64,000 nt of DNA, taken from assembly GCA_030681895.1 (NCBI GenBank), contig JAUXRI010000134.1, forward strand, positions 50,460 to 114,459, written 5' to 3'. The stretch comes from Myxococcales bacterium. Its GTDB lineage: Bacteria > Myxococcota > Myxococcia > Myxococcales > Myxococcaceae. Below, piece after piece: positions 20,586 through 28,744 of the stretch. The notes beneath the pieces are model-generated. The model was not told the origin of the DNA. It made no database searches and saw only the letters and a list, made by a program, of their open reading frames with translations. Both the position numbers and the translations under genes were made by a program. How positions within the stretch are numbered: position 1 is the first letter of the stretch; each line of letters begins with the position of its first letter.

Positions 20586-21041
20586 TCAGTACTCGGGGAT
20601 GATCTTCGTGTTCTTCATCTGCTCGATCATCCGGTCCATGATCATCTTGCCGAGCGCGATGCTGCCCGAGATGCAGGACTCGAACGCCACGGCCTGCTCG
20701 ACCGTCGCGCGGTCCTCAGGCGAGAGGCTGTCCTTGATCTTGTCGAACTCCTTCGACGCCTCTTCGATTTCAGGGCGGAGCATGTAGGGCTCGCTCAACA
20801 GCTTCTTGAGTGCCTCGCCGCCGCTCGTCTTCCCGAGAATGTCGATGGCCTTCTTGGTGTCGTCGTTGGTGAACTTCGACACGCCGGTCGAGGCCGACGC
20901 CGAGCTCGCAGGCTGGAAGGAGCTGGCCGCCGAGTGACCCGTGGGCTGCGCCGCAGGAGCCGCCGCGGGCGTCTGAACGGGCTGAGAGTGGGTGGAGGAG
21001 ATGACTGCCGGAGCGCTACCTTTGACGGAGGAGACGGTCAT
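20586..21041 (-). CDS. small helical protein with disordered N-terminus
   Basis: 151 residues from the ATG at 21041, chosen by codon use; no good ribosome site is visible, and an in-frame start at 21167 would run into the promoter region of the divergent outer membrane protein gene. Residues 1-55 are Ser/Ala/Pro/Gln-rich and probably disordered. Residues about 57-150 are predicted helical (DDTKKAIDILGKTSGGEALKK, VEQAVAFESCISGSIALGKM). No family recognised. It is first in a probable two-gene operon. Confidence 0.5.
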   Translation of the reverse strand: MTVSSVKGSAPAVISSTHSQPVQTPAAAPAAQPTGHSAASSFQPASSASASTGVSKFTNDDTKKAIDILGKTSGGEALKKLLSEPYMLRPEIEEASKEFDKIKDSLSPEDRATVEQAVAFESCISGSIALGKMIMDRMIEQMKNTKIIPEY

Positions 21042-21165
21042 GATGGAGGTATTCTCGCAGGAAGTGCGAAAAGGTGTCGTGCGACGTCGTTCGCCAGCGA
21101 GTTCAAGAGGTTGAGTGGCTGGCTCGCGAATTCCCTGATCCTCCAGACATGTCATCATCCTTGCC

Positions 21166-22839
21166 ATGACGTGGGCGCTGCTCCTCGCTGCAGTGGTCGC
21201 TCAAGCGCCTGCCGCATGGCCCGATGACGAGCCCGGTGACGCAGGGCTGTTCGCGGCTTCCATCGACGCGGGCCTCGATGATGGACCGCTCCTCAAGGGC
21301 GGCGTCACACTCAACAAGCCGCCGTTCCCCATCCGGTTCATCGGCAACGTCGTGCTCACCGAAGAGGTCTATCGCGCGGTGCTCGACGTGCCCTCCGAGG
21401 CGCTGCCCGAGACCGAGACCGCGCAGCTCGTCGCTGATCAGGTGCAGCGCTTCCTCCTCAAGAGCGGGTACGAGCTCTCGACCGTCACCGTCGCGCTCGA
21501 AGACGGCGGGCTCACCGTACGCATCGACGAAGGGCGCCTCGAGAAGGTCGTCTTCCGCGGCCGCTTCACGCTGCCGATGCTGCGCTTCAAGATCGCCGTC
21601 GATCTGCCCAAAGAGGTCTTCAACCGGCCGCTCCTCGAGCGCGAAGTGGCGCTGCGCGCGAAGGAGCTCGGCATCGAGCCGCCGACCTGGGAGCTCATCG
21701 AGACCAGCTCCTTCAAGCACCAGGGCATGCAGATGCTCGAGACCCCGACCATCGTCATCGCGGGGCGCTCGCTCATTCGCTCCCAGCAGCGCTTCGAGCT
21801 GCACTTCACCTTCGGCGAGTTGGCCTGGAGCACCGGCCTCGGCGTCGACGTGCGCACCAGCTGGATGGATGGACTCGAGGTCGGCCTCAACTACCAGTCG
21901 AAGTCACTCGCCTTCACGAACGACCGCTGGCGCGTCGCGCTGATGGGCGGCCTGGGCCTTCGCAACGACCTGCCGCAGAACAACATCTACATCTTCCCCT
22001 CGCGCGTCATCGCCGACGCCATCTGGTACTCGCCTCCCATCGACGAGAGCGGCACCTCGCGTGGGTTTCTGTCGCTCCACAGCGAGGGCATCGCGCGGCA
22101 GCGTCGAGACTTCGGGCTCGAGAACTACTTCGCGCTGCGCACCGAGCTGTCCTTCAACGTGCAGGTGAAGCCGCATCGAACCGTGTCGATCTTCGCCGGC
22201 GCGGGCATGCAGTACTTCCTGGTCGGTGCGCTGCAGGCTCCGCTCGGAGCGCCGCCGCCCTTCATGGTCGCCGACCCGACACGGCTGCGCAGCTTCGTGG
22301 AGGCGCGCCTCGATCTCGTGTTCTTCGACGGCGATTCCCGCTGGGACCGCCGCCACGCCTTCTTCCTCGAGGGCCGGCTCTCAGCCAACGTCACCCGATT
22401 CGATCTGCCCCTGTTCGCCGAGGTGCGCGGCGCGTATCAGCTCGTCATTCCCATCGGCTGGCACGACGTCTGGATTCGCGGGAAGGGCACGTGGATGAGC
22501 GGCGACGTGTTGTTCCCGTTCGAAGAGGTGCTCGGCGAACACCTGCCCGCGGTCTTCGGAGACATCTGGGTGCAGAAGGCCGGCGGCGTGCGCACCGAGT
22601 TCCGCTACAGCCTGGTGAGAGACCTCTTCAAGGTCGGCCTGTTCGCCAACGGCATCGCCTTCGCCGAGGAGCAGCGCGATGGGACCCGGGCGATTCCCCG
22701 CTTTGGTGCCGGCGTCGGGCCGACCGCACACCTGCTCATCGAGGGCATCTTCCAGCTCGACCTGTTCCTGAACTTCTCGGTGCTCTCGAGCGGGCGCTTC
22801 AGCACCGGCCTGCTGGTGTGGCTCAACAAGGTGTTCTGA
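21166..22839 (+). CDS. outer membrane protein with POTRA-like and beta-barrel regions
   Basis: 557 residues from the ATG at 21166, giving a short signal peptide (MTWALLLAAVVAQAPAA). Residues about 50-130 (IRFIGNVVLTEEVYRAVL; LLKSGYELSTVTVALEDGG; LTVRIDEGRLEKVVFRG) have the strand-helix-helix-strand pattern of POTRA domains in Omp85/TpsB proteins. The remaining ~380 residues alternate aromatic and polar positions in many amphipathic strands and end in Phe (LNKVF), as outer membrane barrels do. It may insert or secrete outer-membrane or surface proteins, or be a related barrel of unknown function. It is convergent with the PAQR gene (19 bp gap). Confidence 0.75.
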   Translation: MTWALLLAAVVAQAPAAWPDDEPGDAGLFAASIDAGLDDGPLLKGGVTLNKPPFPIRFIGNVVLTEEVYRAVLDVPSEALPETETAQLVADQVQRFLLKSGYELSTVTVALEDGGLTVRIDEGRLEKVVFRGRFTLPMLRFKIAVDLPKEVFNRPLLEREVALRAKELGIEPPTWELIETSSFKHQGMQMLETPTIVIAGRSLIRSQQRFELHFTFGELAWSTGLGVDVRTSWMDGLEVGLNYQSKSLAFTNDRWRVALMGGLGLRNDLPQNNIYIFPSRVIADAIWYSPPIDESGTSRGFLSLHSEGIARQRRDFGLENYFALRTELSFNVQVKPHRTVSIFAGAGMQYFLVGALQAPLGAPPPFMVADPTRLRSFVEARLDLVFFDGDSRWDRRHAFFLEGRLSANVTRFDLPLFAEVRGAYQLVIPIGWHDVWIRGKGTWMSGDVLFPFEEVLGEHLPAVFGDIWVQKAGGVRTEFRYSLVRDLFKVGLFANGIAFAEEQRDGTRAIPRFGAGVGPTAHLLIEGIFQLDLFLNFSVLSSGRFSTGLLVWLNKVF

Positions 22840-22858
22840 TCAGATTCGAGTTGGAGCT

Positions 22859-23515
22859 TCAGCCGCGAATGGCCGGCAGCGCGATGACGATGGCCACGAA
22901 GTGACAGACGGCCGCAGCCAGCACGAGCGCGTGAAACACCTCGTGGTAGCCGAAGACGCGCGGCCACGGGTCTGGCTTTCGGAACGCGTACGCGAGCGCG
23001 CCGAGCGAGTAGAGGACGCCGCCCGCAGCCATCCACCAGAGCACCGCGGCGCCAGCGATGGTGCCGATGGTTGGCAGGTAGAGCAGCGCGAGCCAGCCCA
23101 TGGTGAGCGCGAGCACCGCGACCACCCACTTGGGCGCGTTGATCCAGAAAAGCGCGCGCGCGACGCCGATGGCGGCTCCGACCCACGCGACTCCCAGCAT
23201 CGTGCGCGCGGTCTCAGGTGGCAGGGTGAGCGCGAGCGGCGTGTACGTGCCGGCGATGAGCACGAAGATGGCCGAGTGGTCGAGGCGACGCATGCGGGCG
23301 CGCGCGCGCGCTGACCAGGTAGGCCGATGGTAGAGGGCGCTGGTGCCGAGCAGAGTGGCGAGGCTCACGGCGTAGATGGCGCAGACGAGCTTTGCGGCAG
23401 ACCCCGTCGCTGAGAACACCAGCGCCGCTCCGGCGACGAGCGCGATGAAGAAGCCCACCTGGTGGGAGACGCCGCGAAGCATCGGCTTCACGGGCGCCGG
23501 CGGAGTCGAGGTCAT
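22859..23515 (-). CDS. hemolysin III / PAQR family membrane protein
   Basis: 218 residues from the ATG at 23515; an in-frame ATG at 23527 lies directly on the AAAGGA that should be the ribosome site, so the later start is preferred. Seven transmembrane segments are visible. Family motifs are present: SALYHRP near residue 60, LDHSAIFVLIAGTYTPLA near 82-99, and the C-terminal GYHEVFHALV with a further His downstream. In PAQR proteins these His/Asp residues bind zinc in a ceramidase-like site. Bacterial members have unclear roles; the 'hemolysin III' name comes from one early example. Confidence 0.9.
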   Translation of the reverse strand: MTSTPPAPVKPMLRGVSHQVGFFIALVAGAALVFSATGSAAKLVCAIYAVSLATLLGTSALYHRPTWSARARARMRRLDHSAIFVLIAGTYTPLALTLPPETARTMLGVAWVGAAIGVARALFWINAPKWVVAVLALTMGWLALLYLPTIGTIAGAAVLWWMAAGGVLYSLGALAYAFRKPDPWPRVFGYHEVFHALVLAAAVCHFVAIVIALPAIRG

Positions 23516-23681
23516 CGTCACGTCCATTCCTTTACCCTGCCCGAGTGCGGTCACTGCGGTGTCATCGCCGTGAGACCTGGGCGCGTGAGGTCCGTCTGCG
23601 GTTGTGCACCTCCGACCGCGTGTAGGCAACCTCCACACCTCGGCCGGCGACAACCTTTCAGCGGTCCGACTCCGAGGCTCC

Positions 23682-26114
23682 ATGTTCCGTTTATTCATGA
23701 TGTTGGGGGCGGTCGTCCTCGCCTCGAGCTGTGGCGCGGTTCGAACCACCGAGCGCTGTACGACGACGAACTGCGCGGGCTGCTGCGACAGCGCGGGGCA
23801 ATGCGTCGCAGGGGTGCTCTCTGATTCGTGCGGCTTTGGAGGAGCGAGCTGCGTGCGCTGCGACCTCGGCATGAGCTGCGTCGCCGGAGCGTGTCGCGCC
23901 AGTACGGGGTGCCTCGGGTGCCAGTCGGCCGTCGGCTGTGTTGCTGGGACGGCTGATCAAGCGTGCGGCAGCGCGGGTGTGGCGTGTGACGTGTGCGGTG
24001 CGGGCGAGCGTTGCCTCGATGGCGTGTGTGCGATGGGGGCGGGCGGTGGTGCGGCGGGTGGTGGTCTCGCGACCGGCGGAGGTGTCTCGGCAGGTGGAGG
24101 TCTCGCATCAGGCGGAGGTCTCGCGACGGGTGGAGGACTCGCAGCAGGCGGAGGTCTCGCAGCAGGCGGAGGTCTCGCATCGGGTGGAGGACTCGCATCG
24201 GGTGGAGGACTCGCAGCAGGCGGCGGTCTCGCGACGGGTGGAGGTCTCGCGACGGGTGGAGGACTTGCGAGCGGCGGAGGACTCGCGACGGGCGGAGGAC
24301 TCGCGACAGGCGGAGGACTCGCGACCGGTGGCGGCTCGAGCGCCGTCTGCGCCTCGGGTGACGCGTGCGCGGCGTCGTACGGCAACGGTGGATGCTGTGC
24401 GGGCTACCCGTTCTGTCGCGGTTCTCCCGGTGCTCCCGCGACGAAGTGTCGGGCTTCGTGCGGCGTCGACCAGATTGCGTGCACCTCGGCGTCCGATTGC
24501 TGCACCGGCCTCTCGTGCCAGGCAGGGCTCTGTCAGCCAGGTGGCGCGGGTGGAGGAAGTTCAGGAAGTGGAGGCGGCACCGCCGACCCCTGCAGCGGCA
24601 ACGGCACCTGCAGCGTCTGCACGGCGGCGTCGGCGTGCGGGTGGTGCAACGGCAGCTGTCGAACGGGAACGGCGAGCGGCTCGGCCGACGGAGTCTGCAC
24701 CGCGTCGGGCGGCACCTGGGGCTGGCTGACGAGTCAATGCGGTGGCGGAACCGGTGGCGGCGGCGCAGGTGGAGGCTCGGCGTCGTGCACGGGTCAAAGC
24801 TGCACCTCGTACACGCAGTGCTGCAGCAGCTCGAACTACTGCCGTGGCGCTGCGCCTGGCCTCGGCACCACCTGCCAGGCGACCCCGGGTCCTGCGGGCG
24901 TTCGGTGCACCAGCCACAGCGAGTGCGACAGCCCGCTGCTGTGCACCAACGGCGTCTGTGGCGGTGGAGGCGGCACTGGCGGAGGCGGCGGCACCTGCGC
25001 GCCCACCAACGGAAATTGCTCGACGCACGCTGACTGTTGCACCGGCAACCTCTGCTCGCTCGGTCGTTGCGTGACGGGCACCTGCGGCGCGTCGGGCACG
25101 GGCTGCATCTTCGGCGACGAGTGCTGCTCGGGGCTCATCTGCAACTCGAGCGGACTGTGCCAGACGCAGCAGACGGGATGCGGCCAGCTCTTCGCCGCGT
25201 GCTCGTCTTCGACCCAGTGCTGTACGTCGATGGGTCTCGCGTGCGTGAACTCGCAGTGCCGATACCCGACGAGCTGCCGGCCGCAAGGTGACTCGTGCAG
25301 CGCGTCGACGCCGTGTTGTGCAGGCCTGTCGTGCAGCAACGGCTTCTGCTCGAGCGGGCCGACGTGCCGACTCTCGGGCGCCAGCTGCTCCGCGTCGAGC
25401 CCGTGTTGCGCGGGGCTGTCGTGCAGCAACGGCTTCTGTGCGAGCGGTCCCACGTGCCGGCTCTCGGGCGACAGCTGCTCCGGGACGAGCCCGTGCTGCG
25501 CGGGGCTGTCGTGCAGCAACGGCTTCTGCGCGAGCGGTCCCACGTGCCGGCTCTCGGGCGACAGCTGCTCGACGTCGAGTCCGTGCTGCTCCGGCCTGTC
25601 GTGTCTGTCCGGCTTCTGCGGCATCGCGCCGACCTGCGTGTCAGGCGGCGGTGCGTGCGCCGGAGCGTCGCTGCCGTGCTGCGCGAGCACGCCCTACTGC
25701 GTCGGGACAGCCACCAGCTCCACGCTGACCTGCCGTTCCACCTGCGCCGGTTCAGGCGTCGCTGCACGGAGTAGCTCGGAGTGCTGCGCTGGGCTGGTGC
25801 GAAACACCTCGGGCGTCTGTGTGCAGCCGTGCGTGGGCACTGGCGGAAGCTGCGGCGGTGGTGCGACGTGCTGCACGGGACTGACCTGCAACGGCTCGGG
25901 CGTCTGCGCCGCACCACCAGCGTGCAAGCCCGCGGGAGACTTCTGCAGCAGCCGCTCCGAATGTTGCTCGAGCGCGCCGGTCTGCGGCTCGAACGCGACC
26001 AACGAGTTCCAGCGATGCCGCACGCAGTGTGTGCCGCACCTGGGCGCCGCGTCGTCGTCGGCCGACTGCTGCGCGGGGTTGTACCGGAATAGCCTCGGCT
26101 GGTGCGCGCAGTAG
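23682..26114 (+). CDS. giant Gly- and Cys-repeat lipoprotein
   Basis: 810 residues. The ATG at 23682 follows a GAGG ribosome site, and the signal peptide ends in VVLASSC (Cys16). A Cys module (CTTTNCAGCCDSAGQC) is followed by a Gly-rich linker of 16 six-residue units (GGGLAT and variants, about residues 126-221), then a long chain of knottin-like Cys modules. Four of these modules (residues about 531-650) are near-identical 30-residue repeats of the type CRLSGDSCS..SPCCAGLSC. The mature protein should be an extended, disulfide-rich surface stalk. The same type of leading module occurs in the lipoprotein encoded at 57446-58510. No enzymatic motif is visible. Confidence 0.8.
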   Translation: MFRLFMMLGAVVLASSCGAVRTTERCTTTNCAGCCDSAGQCVAGVLSDSCGFGGASCVRCDLGMSCVAGACRASTGCLGCQSAVGCVAGTADQACGSAGVACDVCGAGERCLDGVCAMGAGGGAAGGGLATGGGVSAGGGLASGGGLATGGGLAAGGGLAAGGGLASGGGLASGGGLAAGGGLATGGGLATGGGLASGGGLATGGGLATGGGLATGGGSSAVCASGDACAASYGNGGCCAGYPFCRGSPGAPATKCRASCGVDQIACTSASDCCTGLSCQAGLCQPGGAGGGSSGSGGGTADPCSGNGTCSVCTAASACGWCNGSCRTGTASGSADGVCTASGGTWGWLTSQCGGGTGGGGAGGGSASCTGQSCTSYTQCCSSSNYCRGAAPGLGTTCQATPGPAGVRCTSHSECDSPLLCTNGVCGGGGGTGGGGGTCAPTNGNCSTHADCCTGNLCSLGRCVTGTCGASGTGCIFGDECCSGLICNSSGLCQTQQTGCGQLFAACSSSTQCCTSMGLACVNSQCRYPTSCRPQGDSCSASTPCCAGLSCSNGFCSSGPTCRLSGASCSASSPCCAGLSCSNGFCASGPTCRLSGDSCSGTSPCCAGLSCSNGFCASGPTCRLSGDSCSTSSPCCSGLSCLSGFCGIAPTCVSGGGACAGASLPCCASTPYCVGTATSSTLTCRSTCAGSGVAARSSSECCAGLVRNTSGVCVQPCVGTGGSCGGGATCCTGLTCNGSGVCAAPPACKPAGDFCSSRSECCSSAPVCGSNATNEFQRCRTQCVPHLGAASSSADCCAGLYRNSLGWCAQ
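24057..24344 (+). repeat. 18-bp tandem repeat, 16 units, coding Gly-rich linker
   Basis: Sixteen consecutive 18-bp units of the form GGN GGN GGN CTC GCN NNN lie in frame inside the lipoprotein gene and encode GGGLAx. Neighbouring units differ at only a few bases, so expansion by slippage or unequal crossover is likely. Unit number is expected to vary between strains. Confidence 0.85.
25271..25630 (+). repeat. 90-bp tandem repeat, four units, coding knottin-like modules
   Basis: Four in-frame units of 90 bp begin near 25271, 25361, 25451 and 25541. The middle two are almost identical in DNA (shared core TGCCGGCTCTCGGGCGACAG). The first and fourth are more diverged. Each unit encodes one 30-residue six-cysteine module. 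High DNA identity between the two central units points to recent duplication. Confidence 0.8.
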
Positions 26115-26127
26115 CGCCCGTCTTCTC

Positions 26128-26170
26128 GTCAGCGCGGATGCTCGACCGCCGCCATCGCGCGTGCGAGCCC
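26128..26170 (-). repeat. duplicated 3' end of the 26251-27303 gene
   Basis: These 43 bases match 26249-26291 with six mismatches. The downstream match contains the last ~13 codons and stop codon of the gene on the minus strand (protein end FARAMAVVESRR). The copy encodes LARAMAAVEHPR and a stop in the equivalent positions. It lies in the 136 bp gap between convergent genes; nothing else is visible in that gap. Confidence 0.65.
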
Positions 26171-26250
26171 TCGACTCGAGTCTGAAGCAGACGACATCTC
26201 ATGTGCTTCTTTTCGGACTCGAAGCAACGCGTCGCGGTGTCGTGGCTCCG

Positions 26251-27303
26251 TCAGCGGCGAGACTCGACCACCGCCATCGCGCGTGCGAACCACGTATCGG
26301 GAATCGTCGCCGTGACGGATGAGAGATCGCCTTCGGTGTTGGTCCACGACCGGCCCAGCTTCGCGAGCAGCGCGTAGCGGCCCGACTCGAGCCTTGTGAG
26401 CCACAAACGAGAGGTCTTGTCTCCGCCACGCCAGACGAGGTGCTCGATGGGGCTCGAGGTCGAGAGCTCCTTCCGTTCCCACGCCGTGCGCGCGTCGCAG
26501 CGCATCACCTGCTCGTCGACCTGGCTCAGCCACCACGATGGATCGCCCAGCTCGAGGCCGACGACGACGCCGGCCTTGATGGAGGTGCCGCGTCCGCTCA
26601 CGTGGTCCGTCGTCCACGCTTCCTTCAAGGCCGCGCGCGCGAGCGTGAACGCCGGGCCCTTCGCCTTCGAGGGGGCTGGAATCGCCTTGTCTGCGGCGAG
26701 CGCGGTCGACGTCGTGCCGGCGCGGGCCAGCTTCAGCACCCGCTCCGCGCTCGCGATGAGGGCGTCGCATTCGTCGCTCGGCCTCTTCTGCGTCGCCACT
26801 CGGGCGAGTCCGAGCGCCAGCTCCACGGTCTCGTGGATGCTGAGCTCAGGCAAAGGCCCATCAAGATGCGGTGGCGCGGTGGGCAGCGACGTGACGGGAG
26901 CCTTGCGCGCGGCCGACACGTAGATGCCGTGCGCGTTCGCGAGCGAGATGCCCTGGCCGAGGGCGAGCACGGCGGCCTCTGCAGCCGCGACGCCTTCCGC
27001 GGGAGCTGTGAGGAGCGCGGTGATGGTGGCGTTGAGCTTCACGGGCCTGACGGTCCTGGCGCCGGCCACGGTGATGAGGTGTCTCTGAAGCGGCGTCGTC
27101 AGTCTGAGGTGGGGGTCTCTCGGCAGATGGACGCTCTGCAACGCCTGCCAGAACGCCACGGCGTCAGGGTTGCCCGTCTCCAGCGCGCCCGCGAGCAGTG
27201 CTCTCGCCGGTTCGCGCGCCGTCGCGAGGAGCCGGAGGGAACCATCACGCACCACCTTCGGGACCCAGGTCGCGGACTCGAGCGTTGCCTTCAAGTCGGT
27301 CAT
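26251..27303 (-). CDS. helical cytoplasmic protein, unknown
   Basis: 350 residues from the ATG at 27303. No signal peptide or membrane segment. The first ~290 residues are Ala/Leu-rich helical sequence (for example NATITALLTAPAEGVAAAEA and ELALGLARVATQK), possibly helical repeats. The last ~70 residues contain Trp-rich strands (DPSWWLSQVDE, LVWRGGDKTSRLWL). I recognise no domain. The 3' terminal codons are duplicated about 120 bp downstream. It is transcribed convergently to the giant lipoprotein gene. Confidence 0.5.
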   Translation of the reverse strand: MTDLKATLESATWVPKVVRDGSLRLLATAREPARALLAGALETGNPDAVAFWQALQSVHLPRDPHLRLTTPLQRHLITVAGARTVRPVKLNATITALLTAPAEGVAAAEAAVLALGQGISLANAHGIYVSAARKAPVTSLPTAPPHLDGPLPELSIHETVELALGLARVATQKRPSDECDALIASAERVLKLARAGTTSTALAADKAIPAPSKAKGPAFTLARAALKEAWTTDHVSGRGTSIKAGVVVGLELGDPSWWLSQVDEQVMRCDARTAWERKELSTSSPIEHLVWRGGDKTSRLWLTRLESGRYALLAKLGRSWTNTEGDLSSVTATIPDTWFARAMAVVESRR

Positions 27304-27320
27304 TGTGACGCCGAACCTAC

Positions 27321-27371
27321 GACGTCACCCCTCGTCACGGTGCGTCGAGTCGCAGCACGGCGGCGGCGAAG
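27321..27371 (-). repeat. duplicated 3' end of the sugar dehydrogenase gene
   Basis: These 51 bases match 27378-27428 with five mismatches. The second copy contains the last codons and stop of the dehydrogenase gene (protein end AGAVLRLDAP). The first copy encodes FAAAVLRLDAP and a stop in the same frame layout, 57 bp downstream of the real stop. It occupies most of the 88 bp between this gene and the one beginning at 27303. Confidence 0.75.
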
Positions 27372-27391
27372 CCTTCCGACGTCACCCCTCG

Positions 27392-28639
27392 TCAGGGAGC
27401 ATCGAGTCGCAGCACGGCTCCGGCGAAGTCGACCACGTACGCGTCGCCCTGTTCGTCGAGCGCAAAGCTCACTGGCAGCACGGGCCACTTGCCGAGCGAC
27501 GCCGGCTGCACGAGCTCCGTCGACGCCAGCGCAGGCAGCTCGATGGCCCACAGCTTCCCGAGAACGAAGTCGCCGAAGAGGTACCGGCCCGTGAGCGATG
27601 GAACACGTGAGCCTGTCACCACCACGCCGCCCGTCACCGACTGTCCTTCGTCGTGGCCGTACTCGAAGAACGGCTCGCGGAAGCCGGTCGTCTTGCAGCC
27701 TTCGTTCGGTTGGTAGCAGTGGCGCCCTTCACGAACGTTCCACCCGAGGTTCTCGCCGCGCGCCGCGAAGCCGACCTCCTCCCACAGGTCCTGCCCGACG
27801 TCGGCGATGACGAGCCGGCCGTCAGGTGCGAACGCGTACCGCCACGGATTGCGCAGCCCGAGCGCCCAGATTTCAGGCCGCGCTTTCTCCGTGCTGACGA
27901 ACGGATTGTCAGACGGCACCGCATAGCCACGCGTCGCATCAGCGTGGTCGACGTCCACACGGAGCATCTTCCCGAGCCACGTGCCGAGGTCTTGCCCAGC
28001 GAGGTGCGGGTCGCCCTTGTAGCCACCGTCGCCGAAGCCGATGAACAACATGCCGTCAGGCCCGAACGCGAGGTGGCCGCCGTTGTGGTTCGCGTAGGGC
28101 TGCTCCACCTCGAGCACCACTCGCACGGCCTTCACGCGCGCGGTTCGGAACGGCGGCGGTCCAGCGGTCCACTCTTCGACGCGGCTGACGTCCTTGCCGT
28201 CTTTCTCGAGCGTGAAGTTGAGGAAGAAGCGCCGGTTCTCCACGAAGCGTGGGTGGAAGGCGAGCCCGAGCAGGCCCTGCTCCGAGGCGCTCGTCACCGG
28301 GAGCGTCACCACGTCACCACCATCGCCTGTCGCCACGTCGAACCACTTCAGTGCGCCGGTCTTCTGGAGCACGAGCGCCGTCGTCGGCTCTCCAGGCACG
28401 AAGGCGAGCGTGGTGGGCTGCTCGAACCCGCTCGCGATGCGGGTCAGCTTCACGGCGACGTGGGCGCGTTGCTGATCAGCGCCGAGGAACGTGGCCTTCA
28501 ATTCGTTCGGGTCACCCTGCGGTGCGTAGCGCTGCGGGTAGATTTTCGTCGCCGTGCGCAGAATCGCCTGACACGAGAACAACGCAGTCACCACCAGCGC
28601 GATCACCACTCCGAGCGTCCATCTGGCTTGCCGTGACAT
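27392..28639 (-). CDS. PQQ-dependent sugar dehydrogenase-like lipoprotein
   Basis: 415 residues from the ATG at 28639. A hydrophobic N-terminus ends in LFSC (Cys23), a plausible lipobox, so the enzyme is probably anchored on the periplasmic side. The rest is a six-bladed propeller of the soluble glucose/sorbosone dehydrogenase family. Conserved sequence includes SEQGLLGLAFHPRF, NHNGGHLAFGPDG, LGLRNPWRYAF and a Trp-rich loop, with a His in the NHNGGH loop at the expected active site. Family members oxidise aldose sugars using PQQ. Four extra cysteines (RHCYQPNEGC) suggest a disulfide. No PQQ biosynthesis genes are nearby; the sugar is unknown. Confidence 0.82.
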   Translation of the reverse strand: MSRQARWTLGVVIALVVTALFSCQAILRTATKIYPQRYAPQGDPNELKATFLGADQQRAHVAVKLTRIASGFEQPTTLAFVPGEPTTALVLQKTGALKWFDVATGDGGDVVTLPVTSASEQGLLGLAFHPRFVENRRFFLNFTLEKDGKDVSRVEEWTAGPPPFRTARVKAVRVVLEVEQPYANHNGGHLAFGPDGMLFIGFGDGGYKGDPHLAGQDLGTWLGKMLRVDVDHADATRGYAVPSDNPFVSTEKARPEIWALGLRNPWRYAFAPDGRLVIADVGQDLWEEVGFAARGENLGWNVREGRHCYQPNEGCKTTGFREPFFEYGHDEGQSVTGGVVVTGSRVPSLTGRYLFGDFVLGKLWAIELPALASTELVQPASLGKWPVLPVSFALDEQGDAYVVDFAGAVLRLDAP

Positions 28640-28744
28640 GCGGCGCACTGTGGCCCGTCGGCGTGTGGGGGTCACCACTTCATCGTGATCAAGCCGCGTA
28701 GGTTGATCATGCCTTCACGATTCGGGCTGCTAACGTTCCGGGCC

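Noticed and set aside
24057..24344. Regular 18-bp repeats considered as a CRISPR array
   Set aside because: No unique spacers, unit length far below a CRISPR repeat, and the array is in frame in a lipoprotein gene encoding GGGLAx.
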